Part shown: in pieces, positions 36,892 through 44,730 of the stretch
Layout: each line of letters starts with the position of its first letter
How positions within the stretch are numbered: position 1 is the stretch's first letter
Source: JACCZR01 sp035296565
GTDB lineage: Bacteria; Actinomycetota; Thermoleophilia; Solirubrobacterales; Thermoleophilaceae
Assembly (NCBI GenBank): GCA_035296565.1
Contig: DATHAQ010000019.1
Coordinates: 1-64,000 of the forward strand
Length of the DNA: 64,000 nt
Reading direction: 5' to 3'
Translations under genes and position numbers: made by a program
The notes under the pieces: model-generated
What the model was told of the DNA's origin: nothing
Database searches by the model: none
What the model saw: the letters and a program-made list of their open reading frames with translations, nothing else

Positions 36892-37635
36892 ATGGCACGT
36901 CGCCGCTGGCTCGACCCCGTGCTGCAGGTCGCTCTCTTCCTGGGCGCGTACTACGGCTACCGCCTGGTGCGCGGCATGGTCGACGGCCGTGCGGGCGCAG
37001 CGTTCGAAAACGCCCGCCACCTGCTGGGCATCGAGCGCTCGCTCGGGCTCTTCCTCGAGCCGGGGCTGCAGGACTGGACCGAGTCCCACAGGCTTCTCAT
37101 GGACGCCTGCAACTGGATCTACGTCAACTCCCACTTCGCGCTGACCACGGCCTTCCTCGTCTGGCTGTACGTAAAGCGCAACGAAGCCTTCTGCTTCGTT
37201 CGCAACATGTTTCTGGTATCGATGGCCATCGCGTTGGTCGGCTACGTCGCCTTCCCCACCGCGCCGCCGCGCTTCATGCCCGAATGGGGCTTCACCGATA
37301 GCGTGACCCACGCCGTGGGCGAGGGCGCGGCCAAGGGCGCGTCACTGCTCTACAACCCGTACGCCGCCGTGCCCAGCATGCACGTGGCCTTCGCCCTCAT
37401 GATCGCCGTGCCCGGCGTGATGCTCGTGCGCTCCCGGCTGGCCAAGGCCTTCTGGGTCGTTTACCCGCTGATCGTGACCTTCACCGTGGTGGCCACGGCC
37501 AACCACTGGTGGCTGGACGCTGTGCTCGGCGCGCTCACCGCGGGCGTCTCGGCGCTTGCCGCCAAGGAGATCTTCGAGCGCGCACGGCCGGGCGCCTGGT
37601 CGTTTCGTGGCGCCGGCGCCAAGGCCGCGGCATGA
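36892..37635 (+). CDS. PAP2_3 family lipid phosphatase / inositolphosphotransferase-like protein
   Basis: A 247-residue integral membrane protein of the PAP2_3 (Aur1/Ipt1-like, PF14378) group. Membrane helices occur near 8-25, 80-96, 102-122, 163-182, 186-204 and 206-222. The acid-phosphatase residues lie in VPSMHVAFALM (161-164, PSMH) and TANHWWLDAVLG, where His205 would be the nucleophile and Asp209 its partner. Relatives are inositol phosphorylceramide synthases and lipid phosphatases. ATG 36892 follows the previous stop closely, and its own stop overlaps the next start (ATGA). Context suggests a role in phosphatidylinositol metabolism, for example dephosphorylating phosphatidylinositol phosphate. 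Confidence 0.78.
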   Translation: MARRRWLDPVLQVALFLGAYYGYRLVRGMVDGRAGAAFENARHLLGIERSLGLFLEPGLQDWTESHRLLMDACNWIYVNSHFALTTAFLVWLYVKRNEAFCFVRNMFLVSMAIALVGYVAFPTAPPRFMPEWGFTDSVTHAVGEGAAKGASLLYNPYAAVPSMHVAFALMIAVPGVMLVRSRLAKAFWVVYPLIVTFTVVATANHWWLDAVLGALTAGVSALAAKEIFERARPGAWSFRGAGAKAAA

Positions 37636-38225
37636 GCACCACAAAGGGCGCGAGGAGGGCGATCGCGCGCGATCGCCTCATCGAGTCGCGGCTGACACCC
37701 AACGCCATCTCCCTGACCGGGTTCGCCCTGAACGTCGTGGCCGCCGTGCTGGTCACCCAGGAGCTGTTCGTGCTGGCGGGGATCGCCTTCATCATCGGGT
37801 CGGTGATGGACATGCTCGACGGCCGCTACTCGCGGATGTCCGGCAAGGGCACGAAGTTCGGCGCCTTCCTCGACTCGTCGCTCGACCGAATCGAGGAGGG
37901 AATCGTTCTCACCGCCGTCGCCGCCTACTTCGCCAAGAGCAACGACGAGCTCGCCGTGGCGGGCGTCACGCTGACCATCGTGGGCTCGCTGATGGTCTCC
38001 TATACGCGCGCGCGAGCGGAGGCGCTGGGGGTCGAATGCAAGGTCGGATTCGCCGACCGGCCCACGCGGGTAGTGATCCTCTCGATCGGTCTCCTGTTCG
38101 CCAAGGGCGCCGGTCTGGCAGACTTCGAGCTGCTCGAGCCGGCTATCTACGTGATGGCGGCGCTGACCACGATCACCGTGCTCCAGCGCGTCTTCCACGT
38201 GCGATCCGAGCTGGCGAAGACGTAA
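37632..38225 (+). CDS. CDP-alcohol phosphatidyltransferase, probable phosphatidylinositol-phosphate synthase
   Basis: A 197-residue membrane enzyme with the complete CDP-alcohol phosphotransferase signature D-x2-D-G-x2-[AS]-R-x8-G-x3-D-x3-D: D60, D63, G64, R68, G77, D81 and D85 (SVMDMLDGRYSR, then GKGTKFGAFLDSSLDR). Such enzymes join an alcohol to CDP-diacylglycerol. The neighbouring inositol-1-phosphate synthase gene makes inositol 3-phosphate the likely acceptor, giving phosphatidylinositol phosphate, as in mycobacteria. The ATG overlaps the PAP2_3 stop (ATGA), so the two are coupled. Phosphatidylglycerol phosphate synthase is the main alternative. Confidence 0.85.
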   Translation: MSTTKGARRAIARDRLIESRLTPNAISLTGFALNVVAAVLVTQELFVLAGIAFIIGSVMDMLDGRYSRMSGKGTKFGAFLDSSLDRIEEGIVLTAVAAYFAKSNDELAVAGVTLTIVGSLMVSYTRARAEALGVECKVGFADRPTRVVILSIGLLFAKGAGLADFELLEPAIYVMAALTTITVLQRVFHVRSELAKT

Positions 38226-38305
38226 CCGCATCGAGCCGGCGGGTTTTGTTTCTCCGCGGCACGCGCGGGAACAGCGCGACCACCTTGTGATCTTTAGGAG
38301 GGCTT

Positions 38306-39466
38306 GTGACTGAATCAGGCAACGGCGCGTCGCGCTACGGCACAGAGAAGGTGCGTGTCGCCATCGTGGGAGTGGGCAACTGCGCCAGCTCCTTCGTGCA
38401 GGGCGTCCAGTACTACAAGGACGCCGATCCCGCCGAGAAGGTCCCCGGGCTCATGCACGTCGACCTCGGCGGCTATCACGTCAGGGACATCGAGTTCTCC
38501 GCCGCCTTCGACATCGACGCCGACAAGGTCGGCAAGGACCTCAGCGAGGCGATCTGGTCGGGTCAGAACAACACGATCGAGTTCGCCGAGGTCCCGCACC
38601 TCGACGTCCCCGTCCACCGCGGCATGACACACGACGGCCTCGGCAAGTACCTCAAGGAGAAGATCACCAAGGCCCCGGGCGAGACCGCGGACATCGTCGA
38701 GATCCTCAAGGAGACCAAGACCGATGTCGTCGTCTCCTACCTCCCGGTGGGCTCCGAGCAGGCGACCAAGTGGTACGTCGAGCAGGTGCTCGAGGCCGGC
38801 TGCGGCTTCGTCAACTGCATCCCGGTGTTCATCGCCAAGGAGAGCTACTGGGCCAACCGCTTCCGCAAGGCGGGCCTGCCGATCATCGGCGACGACATCA
38901 AGTCGCAGGTCGGCGCCACCATCGTCCACCGCGCCCTGGCGCGGCTGTTCGCCGACCGCGGCGTGCACATGGCGCGCACCTCGCAGCTCAACGTAGGCGG
39001 CAACATGGACTTCTACAACATGCTCGAGCGCGAGCGGCTGGAGTCCAAGAAGATCTCCAAGACGAGCGCCGTGACCTCGATCATGGGCCACGAGCTTCCC
39101 GCCGACGACGTGCACGTCGGTCCGTCGGACTACGTGCCGTGGCTGACCGACCGCAAGTGGGCGCACATCCGCGTGGAGGGCCAGGCCTTCGGCGACGTTC
39201 CGCTGAACGCGGAGCTCAAGCTCGAGGTGTGGGACTCCCCGAACTCGGCCGGCATCGTCACGGACGCTGTGCGCTGCTGCAAGCTGGCGCTGAACCACGG
39301 CGTGGGCGGCCCACTCGAAGCGCCCAGCTCCTACCTGATGAAGTCGCCTCCGGTCCAGGTGCCCGACTCGCAGGCGCGCGACGACACGGACAAGTTCATC
39401 GAGGAGCACGGCGGGGCTCCCAAGCTGCCCGGCGCCGCGAAGCTCCGCACCACCTCCGAGGCCTAG
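38306..39466 (+). CDS. ino1: Inositol-3-phosphate synthase
   Basis: A 386-residue enzyme converting glucose 6-phosphate to inositol 3-phosphate with NAD. VRVAIVGVGNCASSFVQGVQ near residues 17-36 is the NAD-binding loop; VSYLPVGSEQATKWYVEQ, IPVFIAKESYW and GDDIKSQVGATI surround the active site, and QLNVGGNMDFYNML holds the conserved NVGGNxDF. The GTG start follows a strong AGGAGG (tttaggagggcttgtg). The length fits the short actinobacterial form. It provides the head group for the preceding phosphatidyltransferase. Confidence 0.95.
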   Translation: MTESGNGASRYGTEKVRVAIVGVGNCASSFVQGVQYYKDADPAEKVPGLMHVDLGGYHVRDIEFSAAFDIDADKVGKDLSEAIWSGQNNTIEFAEVPHLDVPVHRGMTHDGLGKYLKEKITKAPGETADIVEILKETKTDVVVSYLPVGSEQATKWYVEQVLEAGCGFVNCIPVFIAKESYWANRFRKAGLPIIGDDIKSQVGATIVHRALARLFADRGVHMARTSQLNVGGNMDFYNMLERERLESKKISKTSAVTSIMGHELPADDVHVGPSDYVPWLTDRKWAHIRVEGQAFGDVPLNAELKLEVWDSPNSAGIVTDAVRCCKLALNHGVGGPLEAPSSYLMKSPPVQVPDSQARDDTDKFIEEHGGAPKLPGAAKLRTTSEA

Positions 39467-39568
39467 CGCCGGTCAGCGCGGCGGCCGCGCCCACGCCGCG
39501 CGTCAGCGCCGGCGAGTGAGCGGAGTGCGTTCACGGCGGCGCTCAATACCGCCCCGGCGCCTCTCCGT

Positions 39569-41452
39569 ATGCTGCGCAAGGTGCCCGCGGAGCGGTTCTC
39601 CATCGCGCAGGTCACGCCCTATCCCTGGGAGCAGCACCATGAGGTGAACCGCTTCGTCGAGCAGATCTCGGACGAGCTGTGCCGGCGGGGCCACCGCGTG
39701 GCCGTGGTCGCGCCCTCGGACTCGCGCGGGCTCGTCCGCGAGGGCCGGGCCACCGTCAAGGCGATGCGCGACGACGCCGAGGCCCTGTTCGGCGCGCCGG
39801 GCTGCGCCAGCCTGGTGGCCGTCGGCCAGAGCCTCCCCTTCCGCCGCGGGGGTCGGGTCGCGCTGCCGCTCGACGTCTCCCGCACGTTGGAGGACCTGCT
39901 CGGGCGCGCGGAGCTCGACTTCGTGCACGTGCACGAGCCGTTCGCCCCCAGCGCGGCGTCCGCCGCCCTGCGCCACTCGCGCGCACTGAACGTCGGGAGC
40001 TTCCACTCCGCCAGCGAGCGGCTGCTTTCCACACAGGTGGCACGCCCGCTGGTCGAGCGGCTCTTCGGGCGCCTGGACGCGCGTACCGCGAACTTCGCCG
40101 TCACGCGCGACCTCGTCGCCCGCTTCTTCCCCGGCGAGTACACGGTCGTGCCCCCGGGGGCCGAGCTGCAGCGACGCCCCGAGGCGAGCGAGGAGGCACC
40201 GCCGCAGATCGTTTTATCCGCCCAGGAGGAGCGGGGAGCCATGCGGCTGTTCCTGCGCGCGCTGCGGCGCCTTTCGACCGAGCACGAGTGGCAGGCCACG
40301 ATCTGGATGCGCGATCCGGAGACGGCCCCGTCGCTGTCCCTCCCGCGGCGGCTGCGCGACCGGGTGAGGATCGCGGGTCCGGGCGACGGCTCGGAGGCGC
40401 AGTTCCTAGCCTCCGCCACGGTGGCCGTGGCGGGATCGAGCGGCACCGCTCCCGTGCCCCAGATGATCATTCGGGCCCTGGCGGGCGGAGCGGTGCCCGT
40501 GGTCTCGCGCCTGGCCGAGTACGAGGAGGCGGTGCGCGATGGCGAGCTCGGCCTCCTGTTCGAGCCGCGCGACGCCGTCACGCTCGCCGGCCAGCTCGAG
40601 CGGCTGATCACCGACCGGGAGCTGACCCAGCGGCTCGCCCATCGGATAGCCGGCGTACATCCCGAGCTGGAGTGGAGCCGCGTCGTCGACAGTCTCGAGG
40701 AGCTCTACGGCACCGCCGCCGGGCGCCGGCATGCGGTCGACGGCGACCCGGGCGTGCGCAAGCGCCTGTCGTCGCGGGACTTCGTGCACGTGGACCTGCA
40801 CATGCACACCGACCACTCCCCGGACTGCGCCACGCCGGTCGACACCCTGCTGCAGACCGCCGAGGACGTGGGACTCGACGCGATCGCCATCACCGACCAC
40901 AACGAGATCTCCGGCGCTTTCGAGGCCCGCGAGCGGGCCAACGGGCGTGTGAAGGTGATCGTCGCCGAGGAGGTCAAGACCGCCGACCAGGGCGAGGTAA
41001 TCGGCCTCTTCCTCGAGGAGAAGATCCCCCGGGGGATGACCTTGCAGGAGACGATCGCCGAGATCAGGCGCCAAGGGGGGCTGGTCTACGTCCCCCATCC
41101 CTTCGACCGGATGCACTCCGTGCCCGACTACGAGCACCTGCTGACGGTTGTAGAGGAAATCGACGCAATAGAGGTCTTCAACCCGCGCATCGCGATCAAG
41201 GGCCGAAACAAGGAGGCCGAGCGATTCGCCGCCAAGTACAGGGTCGTGGCCGGGGCCGGCTCGGACAGCCACGTGGCCCAGGGTTTGGGTTCGGTGAAGA
41301 TCCGGATGCGGGACTTCGACGGGCCCGAGGAGTTTCTCGCCTCCCTGCGTGACGCCGACATCCTGCGCCAGCGCCAGAGCCTGGTGTACGTCCAGGCGCT
41401 CAAGTTTCTCCAGACGAAGACCCCCGCCAGGCCCCGGAGGAGCAAGAGGTGA
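39569..41452 (+). CDS. Fusion of a GT-B glycosyltransferase with a PHP-domain phosphoesterase
   Basis: A 627-residue two-domain protein. Residues 1-385 form a GT4-like GT-B fold: IAQVTPYPWEQHHEVNRFVE then ISDELCRRGHRVAVVAP at the N-terminus, DFVHVHEPFAPSAASAAL for the acceptor side, and MIIRALAGGAVPVVSRLAEYEE near 299-320 for the nucleotide-sugar side. Residues 404-610 form a PHP domain with its metal ligands: VDLHMHTDHSPD (H411, H413), AITDHNE (441-446), E468, VPHPFDR (H510) and AGSDSH (565-568). The PHP part is complete, so phosphoester hydrolysis is plausible. It lies after ino1 and 1-4 bases from the next gene. A role in phosphoinositide mannosylation or dephosphorylation is inferred. Confidence 0.8.
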   Translation: MLRKVPAERFSIAQVTPYPWEQHHEVNRFVEQISDELCRRGHRVAVVAPSDSRGLVREGRATVKAMRDDAEALFGAPGCASLVAVGQSLPFRRGGRVALPLDVSRTLEDLLGRAELDFVHVHEPFAPSAASAALRHSRALNVGSFHSASERLLSTQVARPLVERLFGRLDARTANFAVTRDLVARFFPGEYTVVPPGAELQRRPEASEEAPPQIVLSAQEERGAMRLFLRALRRLSTEHEWQATIWMRDPETAPSLSLPRRLRDRVRIAGPGDGSEAQFLASATVAVAGSSGTAPVPQMIIRALAGGAVPVVSRLAEYEEAVRDGELGLLFEPRDAVTLAGQLERLITDRELTQRLAHRIAGVHPELEWSRVVDSLEELYGTAAGRRHAVDGDPGVRKRLSSRDFVHVDLHMHTDHSPDCATPVDTLLQTAEDVGLDAIAITDHNEISGAFEARERANGRVKVIVAEEVKTADQGEVIGLFLEEKIPRGMTLQETIAEIRRQGGLVYVPHPFDRMHSVPDYEHLLTVVEEIDAIEVFNPRIAIKGRNKEAERFAAKYRVVAGAGSDSHVAQGLGSVKIRMRDFDGPEEFLASLRDADILRQRQSLVYVQALKFLQTKTPARPRRSKR

Positions 41453-42105
41453 TGCAGTCAAGAGGAGGCACCGGGGCGTCGTCTAATCCCATTGGCCGGA
41501 TGCCCGCCACCGACGACGAGATCCGTGAGAAATACCTCGAGCGGGCGATCAGGGAGCTGAACTCCCTCACGCGCGAAATCCAGTCCTGCGACCACTGCCC
41601 GCGCGGGAACCTCATGCCGGTCCTGGGCTCCGGGCACCCCCAGGCGGACGTGATGCTGCTCAAGTTCGCCCCGCAGCCGTCCGAGATCGAGGAGGGCGTT
41701 GGCTTCTATGGGCGGGCCGGCAGCGCGCTGATGAAGAGCTTCAAGCGGCTCGGAATCGACCCGCTCGCCGTCTACGGGACGGTCTTCGTCAAGTGCCCGG
41801 TCCACGACACCGAGCAATCCGCTCCCGAATGCCGCGCCCGGGTGCTCGAGGAGCTGGCGGTGGTCCAGCCGCGGATCGTCGTCGTGATGGGCGAGGAGGC
41901 CCGCGATGAGCTCAACGCGCTGAAGGTCCCGATGGCCGCTGAGGTCGAGCCGCTGCTCGGCGAGGTGCGCAAGCTGACCCCGTCCTGCGACGTGCTCTAC
42001 GTCCCGGACATCGACGCGTCGCTTGACGACGAGGCCGAGAAGCGAGCCTTCTGGGGCGCGTTCCGGGCCCTCGGGGAGTGGTATGCGGACTTCCCTCCGT
42101 ACTAG
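41449..42105 (+). CDS. Fe-S uracil-DNA-glycosylase-fold protein with degenerate active site
   Basis: A 218-residue UDG-superfamily protein (PF03167-like). The four Fe-S ligands of family 4/5 enzymes are present: C47 and C50 (SCDHCPRGN), C116 (FVKCPVH) and C128 (APECRARV). FYGRAGSALMKSFKRLGID also matches. However, the catalytic motif GEAPG is replaced by LKFAP (71-75), and the second motif, normally a His in an HPS loop, reads VPDIDASLDDE. Such a protein might bind DNA or a ligand without cleaving uracil. GTG 41449 overlaps the previous stop (GTGATG). Confidence 0.75.
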   Translation: MMQSRGGTGASSNPIGRMPATDDEIREKYLERAIRELNSLTREIQSCDHCPRGNLMPVLGSGHPQADVMLLKFAPQPSEIEEGVGFYGRAGSALMKSFKRLGIDPLAVYGTVFVKCPVHDTEQSAPECRARVLEELAVVQPRIVVVMGEEARDELNALKVPMAAEVEPLLGEVRKLTPSCDVLYVPDIDASLDDEAEKRAFWGAFRALGEWYADFPPY

Positions 42106-42120
42106 CGCTACGGTCGGACC

Positions 42121-42297
42121 ATGGACCTCGAAGAGCACAGCCTCGATCCGGTGGTCGAGCGGACCTGCGAGGAGTGCGGGGCGACCCTGACCGAAGGCGA
42201 GATCCGCGCCTCGATGGAGTCCGGCGGTCGCTACCTCTGCTCGGTTCACGCCGCCGAGGACGTACCGGTCGAAGAAGAAGACCTGCCGGAGCCGTGA
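42121..42297 (+). CDS. Small CxxC protein, possible zinc ribbon (58 residues)
   Basis: ATG 42121 to TGA 42295-42297 encodes 58 residues. TCEECGAT gives a C-x2-C pair and RYLCSVHA supplies a further Cys and His about 22 residues later, the spacing of a small zinc-binding knuckle. The ends are acidic (MDLEEHSLDP and VEEEDLPEP). It follows the UDG-fold gene after 15 bases. No named family is claimed. Confidence 0.6.
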   Translation: MDLEEHSLDPVVERTCEECGATLTEGEIRASMESGGRYLCSVHAAEDVPVEEEDLPEP

Positions 42298-42351
42298 TGC
42301 GGGCGCGCTCGCGCGCGTTCAGGCGCGTGGCGCGTTCAGGCGCGTGCCGAG

Positions 42352-43704
42352 CTAGGTGCGATCCAGCAGCGCCACGCACTCGATGTGCGGCGTCTGCGGG
42401 AACATGTCCACCGGCCTGACGGTGGCCAGGTGGTAGCCGGCGTCGGCCATCTGGCGCGCGTTGGGCGCCAGCGTGGTCGGGTTGCAGGAGACGTAGACGA
42501 TGCGCTCGGCCCCCGCCTCAAGTACGCGGCGCACCACCTTCTGTGACAGGCCCGCGCGCGGCGGGTCGACCACCACGACGTCGGGCTTGCCCGACTCTTC
42601 GAGCAGCGGCCGCATAGCGGTACGCACGTCCCCGGCGAAGAAGCTGGCGTTGTCGATGCCGTTGCCCCTCGCGTTCCCGATGGCGTCGGCCACCGCGCTC
42701 TCCACGACCTCGACGCCCCACAGCTCGCGGGCCTCCAGGGCCAGCACCAGGGCGATCGTCCCGATTCCGCAGAACAGATCCACCACGCGCTCACGGCCGG
42801 TCAGCCCGGCGAGCTCCACGGCACTCGCGTACAGACGCTCAGCCATCTCGGTGTTGGTCTGGAAGAAGGCGTCTTGTGAGATCGAGAAGCGCAGGCCGCT
42901 GAGCTCCTCCTCTAGCTTTTCGCGCCCCTTGAGCACCTCGGTCTCGCCGTCGCGGGTGGTCTCGGCGACGCCGGGGGCCCGCGTCCAGAGCACGCTGTCG
43001 GCGGGGAGAGCGGCGGCCAACTCGACGGCGCGGAAGTCGCCGGGGCTCGTGACAAGCCGGGCCTGCAGCTCGCCGGTGCGGCGGCCCTCGCGCACCACGA
43101 GATTGCGCAGTAGACCCGTGTGGTCCGCGCGGTCGTAGGCCGACAGGCCCTCCTGGCGAACCCAGCTCGCGACCGAGCGGCGCAGCTCGTTCACGCGCTC
43201 GGAGGCCAGCACGTCCTCGGTGACGTCGTCGATCAGGTCCCAGCGGCCCGCGCGGTGGAAGCCCAGCTCCAGCTCGGGGCCGAAGGAGTACTCGACCTTG
43301 TTGCGGTAGCGCCACTGCTCGACGGCGGGGACGATCTCCTCGACGGGCGGGTCCTCGAAGCCCCCCAGGCGGCTGAGGGCGTCGGCGACCTGCCGCCGCT
43401 TCTCCTCCAACTGGCGCTCGTAGGGCAGCACCTGCCACGGCGCCCCCGGATGGGCGACGCGCGGCTCGATGCGCTCGGGGCTGGGCTCGACGACCTCGAG
43501 CAGATCGGCCTCGGCGAACGAGCGCTTGGCCTTGCGTACGCGGGCCCGCACCCGGTCGCCGGGTACCGCGCCCCGCACGAAGACCACGAACCCCTCGTCG
43601 GCGCGGCCGACCCCCGACCCACCGTGCGCGAGCGCGTCGACAGAGAGCTCGAGCTCCTGGTCGCGCCGGGGGCGCGAGGAGGCGGGGCGGGTGGGCGTGC
43701 TCAC
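42352..43704 (-). CDS. TrmA/RlmD-type rRNA or tRNA (uracil-C5)-methyltransferase lacking Fe-S ligands
   Basis: A 450-residue enzyme. An N-terminal TRAM-like OB domain (about 16-72: LELSVDALAHGGSGVGRADE) is followed by the methyltransferase fold: RVVDLFCGIGTIALVLAL for SAM binding, VVVDPPRAGL with the DPPR motif, and the catalytic nucleophile Cys in YVSCNPTTLAPNA. E. coli RlmD and related enzymes hold a [4Fe-4S] cluster through cysteines between the TRAM and catalytic parts; here that segment reads VAHPGAPWQVLPYERQ with no Cys. Target uridine (U1939 of 23S rRNA, or another) is not determined, so no gene symbol is given. Confidence 0.88.
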   Translation of the reverse strand: MSTPTRPASSRPRRDQELELSVDALAHGGSGVGRADEGFVVFVRGAVPGDRVRARVRKAKRSFAEADLLEVVEPSPERIEPRVAHPGAPWQVLPYERQLEEKRRQVADALSRLGGFEDPPVEEIVPAVEQWRYRNKVEYSFGPELELGFHRAGRWDLIDDVTEDVLASERVNELRRSVASWVRQEGLSAYDRADHTGLLRNLVVREGRRTGELQARLVTSPGDFRAVELAAALPADSVLWTRAPGVAETTRDGETEVLKGREKLEEELSGLRFSISQDAFFQTNTEMAERLYASAVELAGLTGRERVVDLFCGIGTIALVLALEARELWGVEVVESAVADAIGNARGNGIDNASFFAGDVRTAMRPLLEESGKPDVVVVDPPRAGLSQKVVRRVLEAGAERIVYVSCNPTTLAPNARQMADAGYHLATVRPVDMFPQTPHIECVALLDRT

Positions 43705-43725
43705 CCCGCCAACTCTGGCAGGGCT

Positions 43726-44691
43726 CTAGCCGAGCCTGTCCGAGATCGCGTTGAGCACCGTCTTGCGGTTTGCGTTGCGACGCTCGTAGTCGCGGACCTT
43801 CCGCAGCTCGGCCGGGTTCAGCGTGCCCAGCCGGTCCTGGACCTGCGCGGCGGTCAGGTCGTCGTAGCCGGTGATCGGAAAGCTCGCGCCCACTCCGACC
43901 ACGCGCCGGGCGCGGTCGGCCTGCACGAAGACGGGATCGGCCGCCGTGGTGGCCCGGTCGCGCGCCCCCTTCGTGGCTCCCTCGACCTGCTGGCGCGCCT
44001 TGCGTGCCGCATCGGTGCCACGTTTGCGCGCTTCGCCGGTGCGGCCCTCGATCTCGTCGCGCCCGCGGCCGAGCAGCTGCTCGAGGTCTCCGAGCACGTC
44101 GTTCGTCTGCTTGCGACCGCGCTCCACGAGACTGCTGACCAGCTTCTGCGCGTCCTCGGTGGTCATGCGACCGCGCTTGACGGCCTCGTCGAGGGTTTCC
44201 TGGATGCGCTCGCGGGTGAGCATGACGAGGTCGAAGGGGCGCACGAGGTTGTTGCGCAGCGCCTCGCGAAGCTCGGCCACGCTCTTGGCCGAGAAGTCGA
44301 CGGCCTGACCCGCGGGGGCCGTCACGGTATCGGCCGTCGTGCGGGCCTGGCTACGGGCCTGCTGGCGCCGGCCGCCCGAACGCGCGCCGCCCGAGCGCGA
44401 GCGCGAGGAGCTCCCCGACCGCGCCGACGACCCCGACTTCGCCTTCGACCGAGTACCGCCCGACTTCGAGCGAGCGCTGCTGGACTTGGCGCGGCTGCCG
44501 CTGGACTTGGCGCTGCCGCCGCTCTTCGCGCGCGAGCTTCCGCCGGACTTGGCGCGCGAGCTGCCGCTCGAGCGCGACGACGCGGAGCGCGAGCTGGACG
44601 ACTTGGCGCGCGATCCGCCGCCGGATCTGGAGCGCGACCCTCCGGACTTCGAGCCGCTCGTCTTGCGCTGTCCGCTTCGTCCCTCGGCCAT
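43726..44691 (-). CDS. Ser/Arg/Lys-rich tail plus phasin-like helical protein
   Basis: A 321-residue protein in two parts. Residues 1-115 are almost entirely Ser, Gly, Arg, Lys and Ala in SGSRAKSGG-like repeats, a highly basic, surely disordered tail. Residues 130-250 are helical and resemble phasin/PhaI-type granule-associated or coiled-coil proteins: LREALRNNLVRPFDLVMLTR, ERIQETLDEAVKRGRMTTED and VLGDLEQLLGRGRDEIEGRT. The last 50 residues (PITGYDDLTAAQVQDRLGTL, then NPAELRKVRDYERRNANRKT) form a small helical domain. It could bind nucleic acid through the tail. The ATG 44691 is chosen over an upstream start. Confidence 0.72.
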   Translation of the reverse strand: MAEGRSGQRKTSGSKSGGSRSRSGGGSRAKSSSSRSASSRSSGSSRAKSGGSSRAKSGGSAKSSGSRAKSSSARSKSGGTRSKAKSGSSARSGSSSRSRSGGARSGGRRQQARSQARTTADTVTAPAGQAVDFSAKSVAELREALRNNLVRPFDLVMLTRERIQETLDEAVKRGRMTTEDAQKLVSSLVERGRKQTNDVLGDLEQLLGRGRDEIEGRTGEARKRGTDAARKARQQVEGATKGARDRATTAADPVFVQADRARRVVGVGASFPITGYDDLTAAQVQDRLGTLNPAELRKVRDYERRNANRKTVLNAISDRLG

Positions 44692-44730
44692 GTTTGTTCT
44701 CCCTCGCTGGAAACCCCTTGTAGCGCCCAA

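Noticed and set aside
44346..44691. Repeated Ser/Gly/Arg codons considered as a CRISPR array
   Set aside because: The units are short, irregular, in frame and without spacers; this is a low-complexity coding region.
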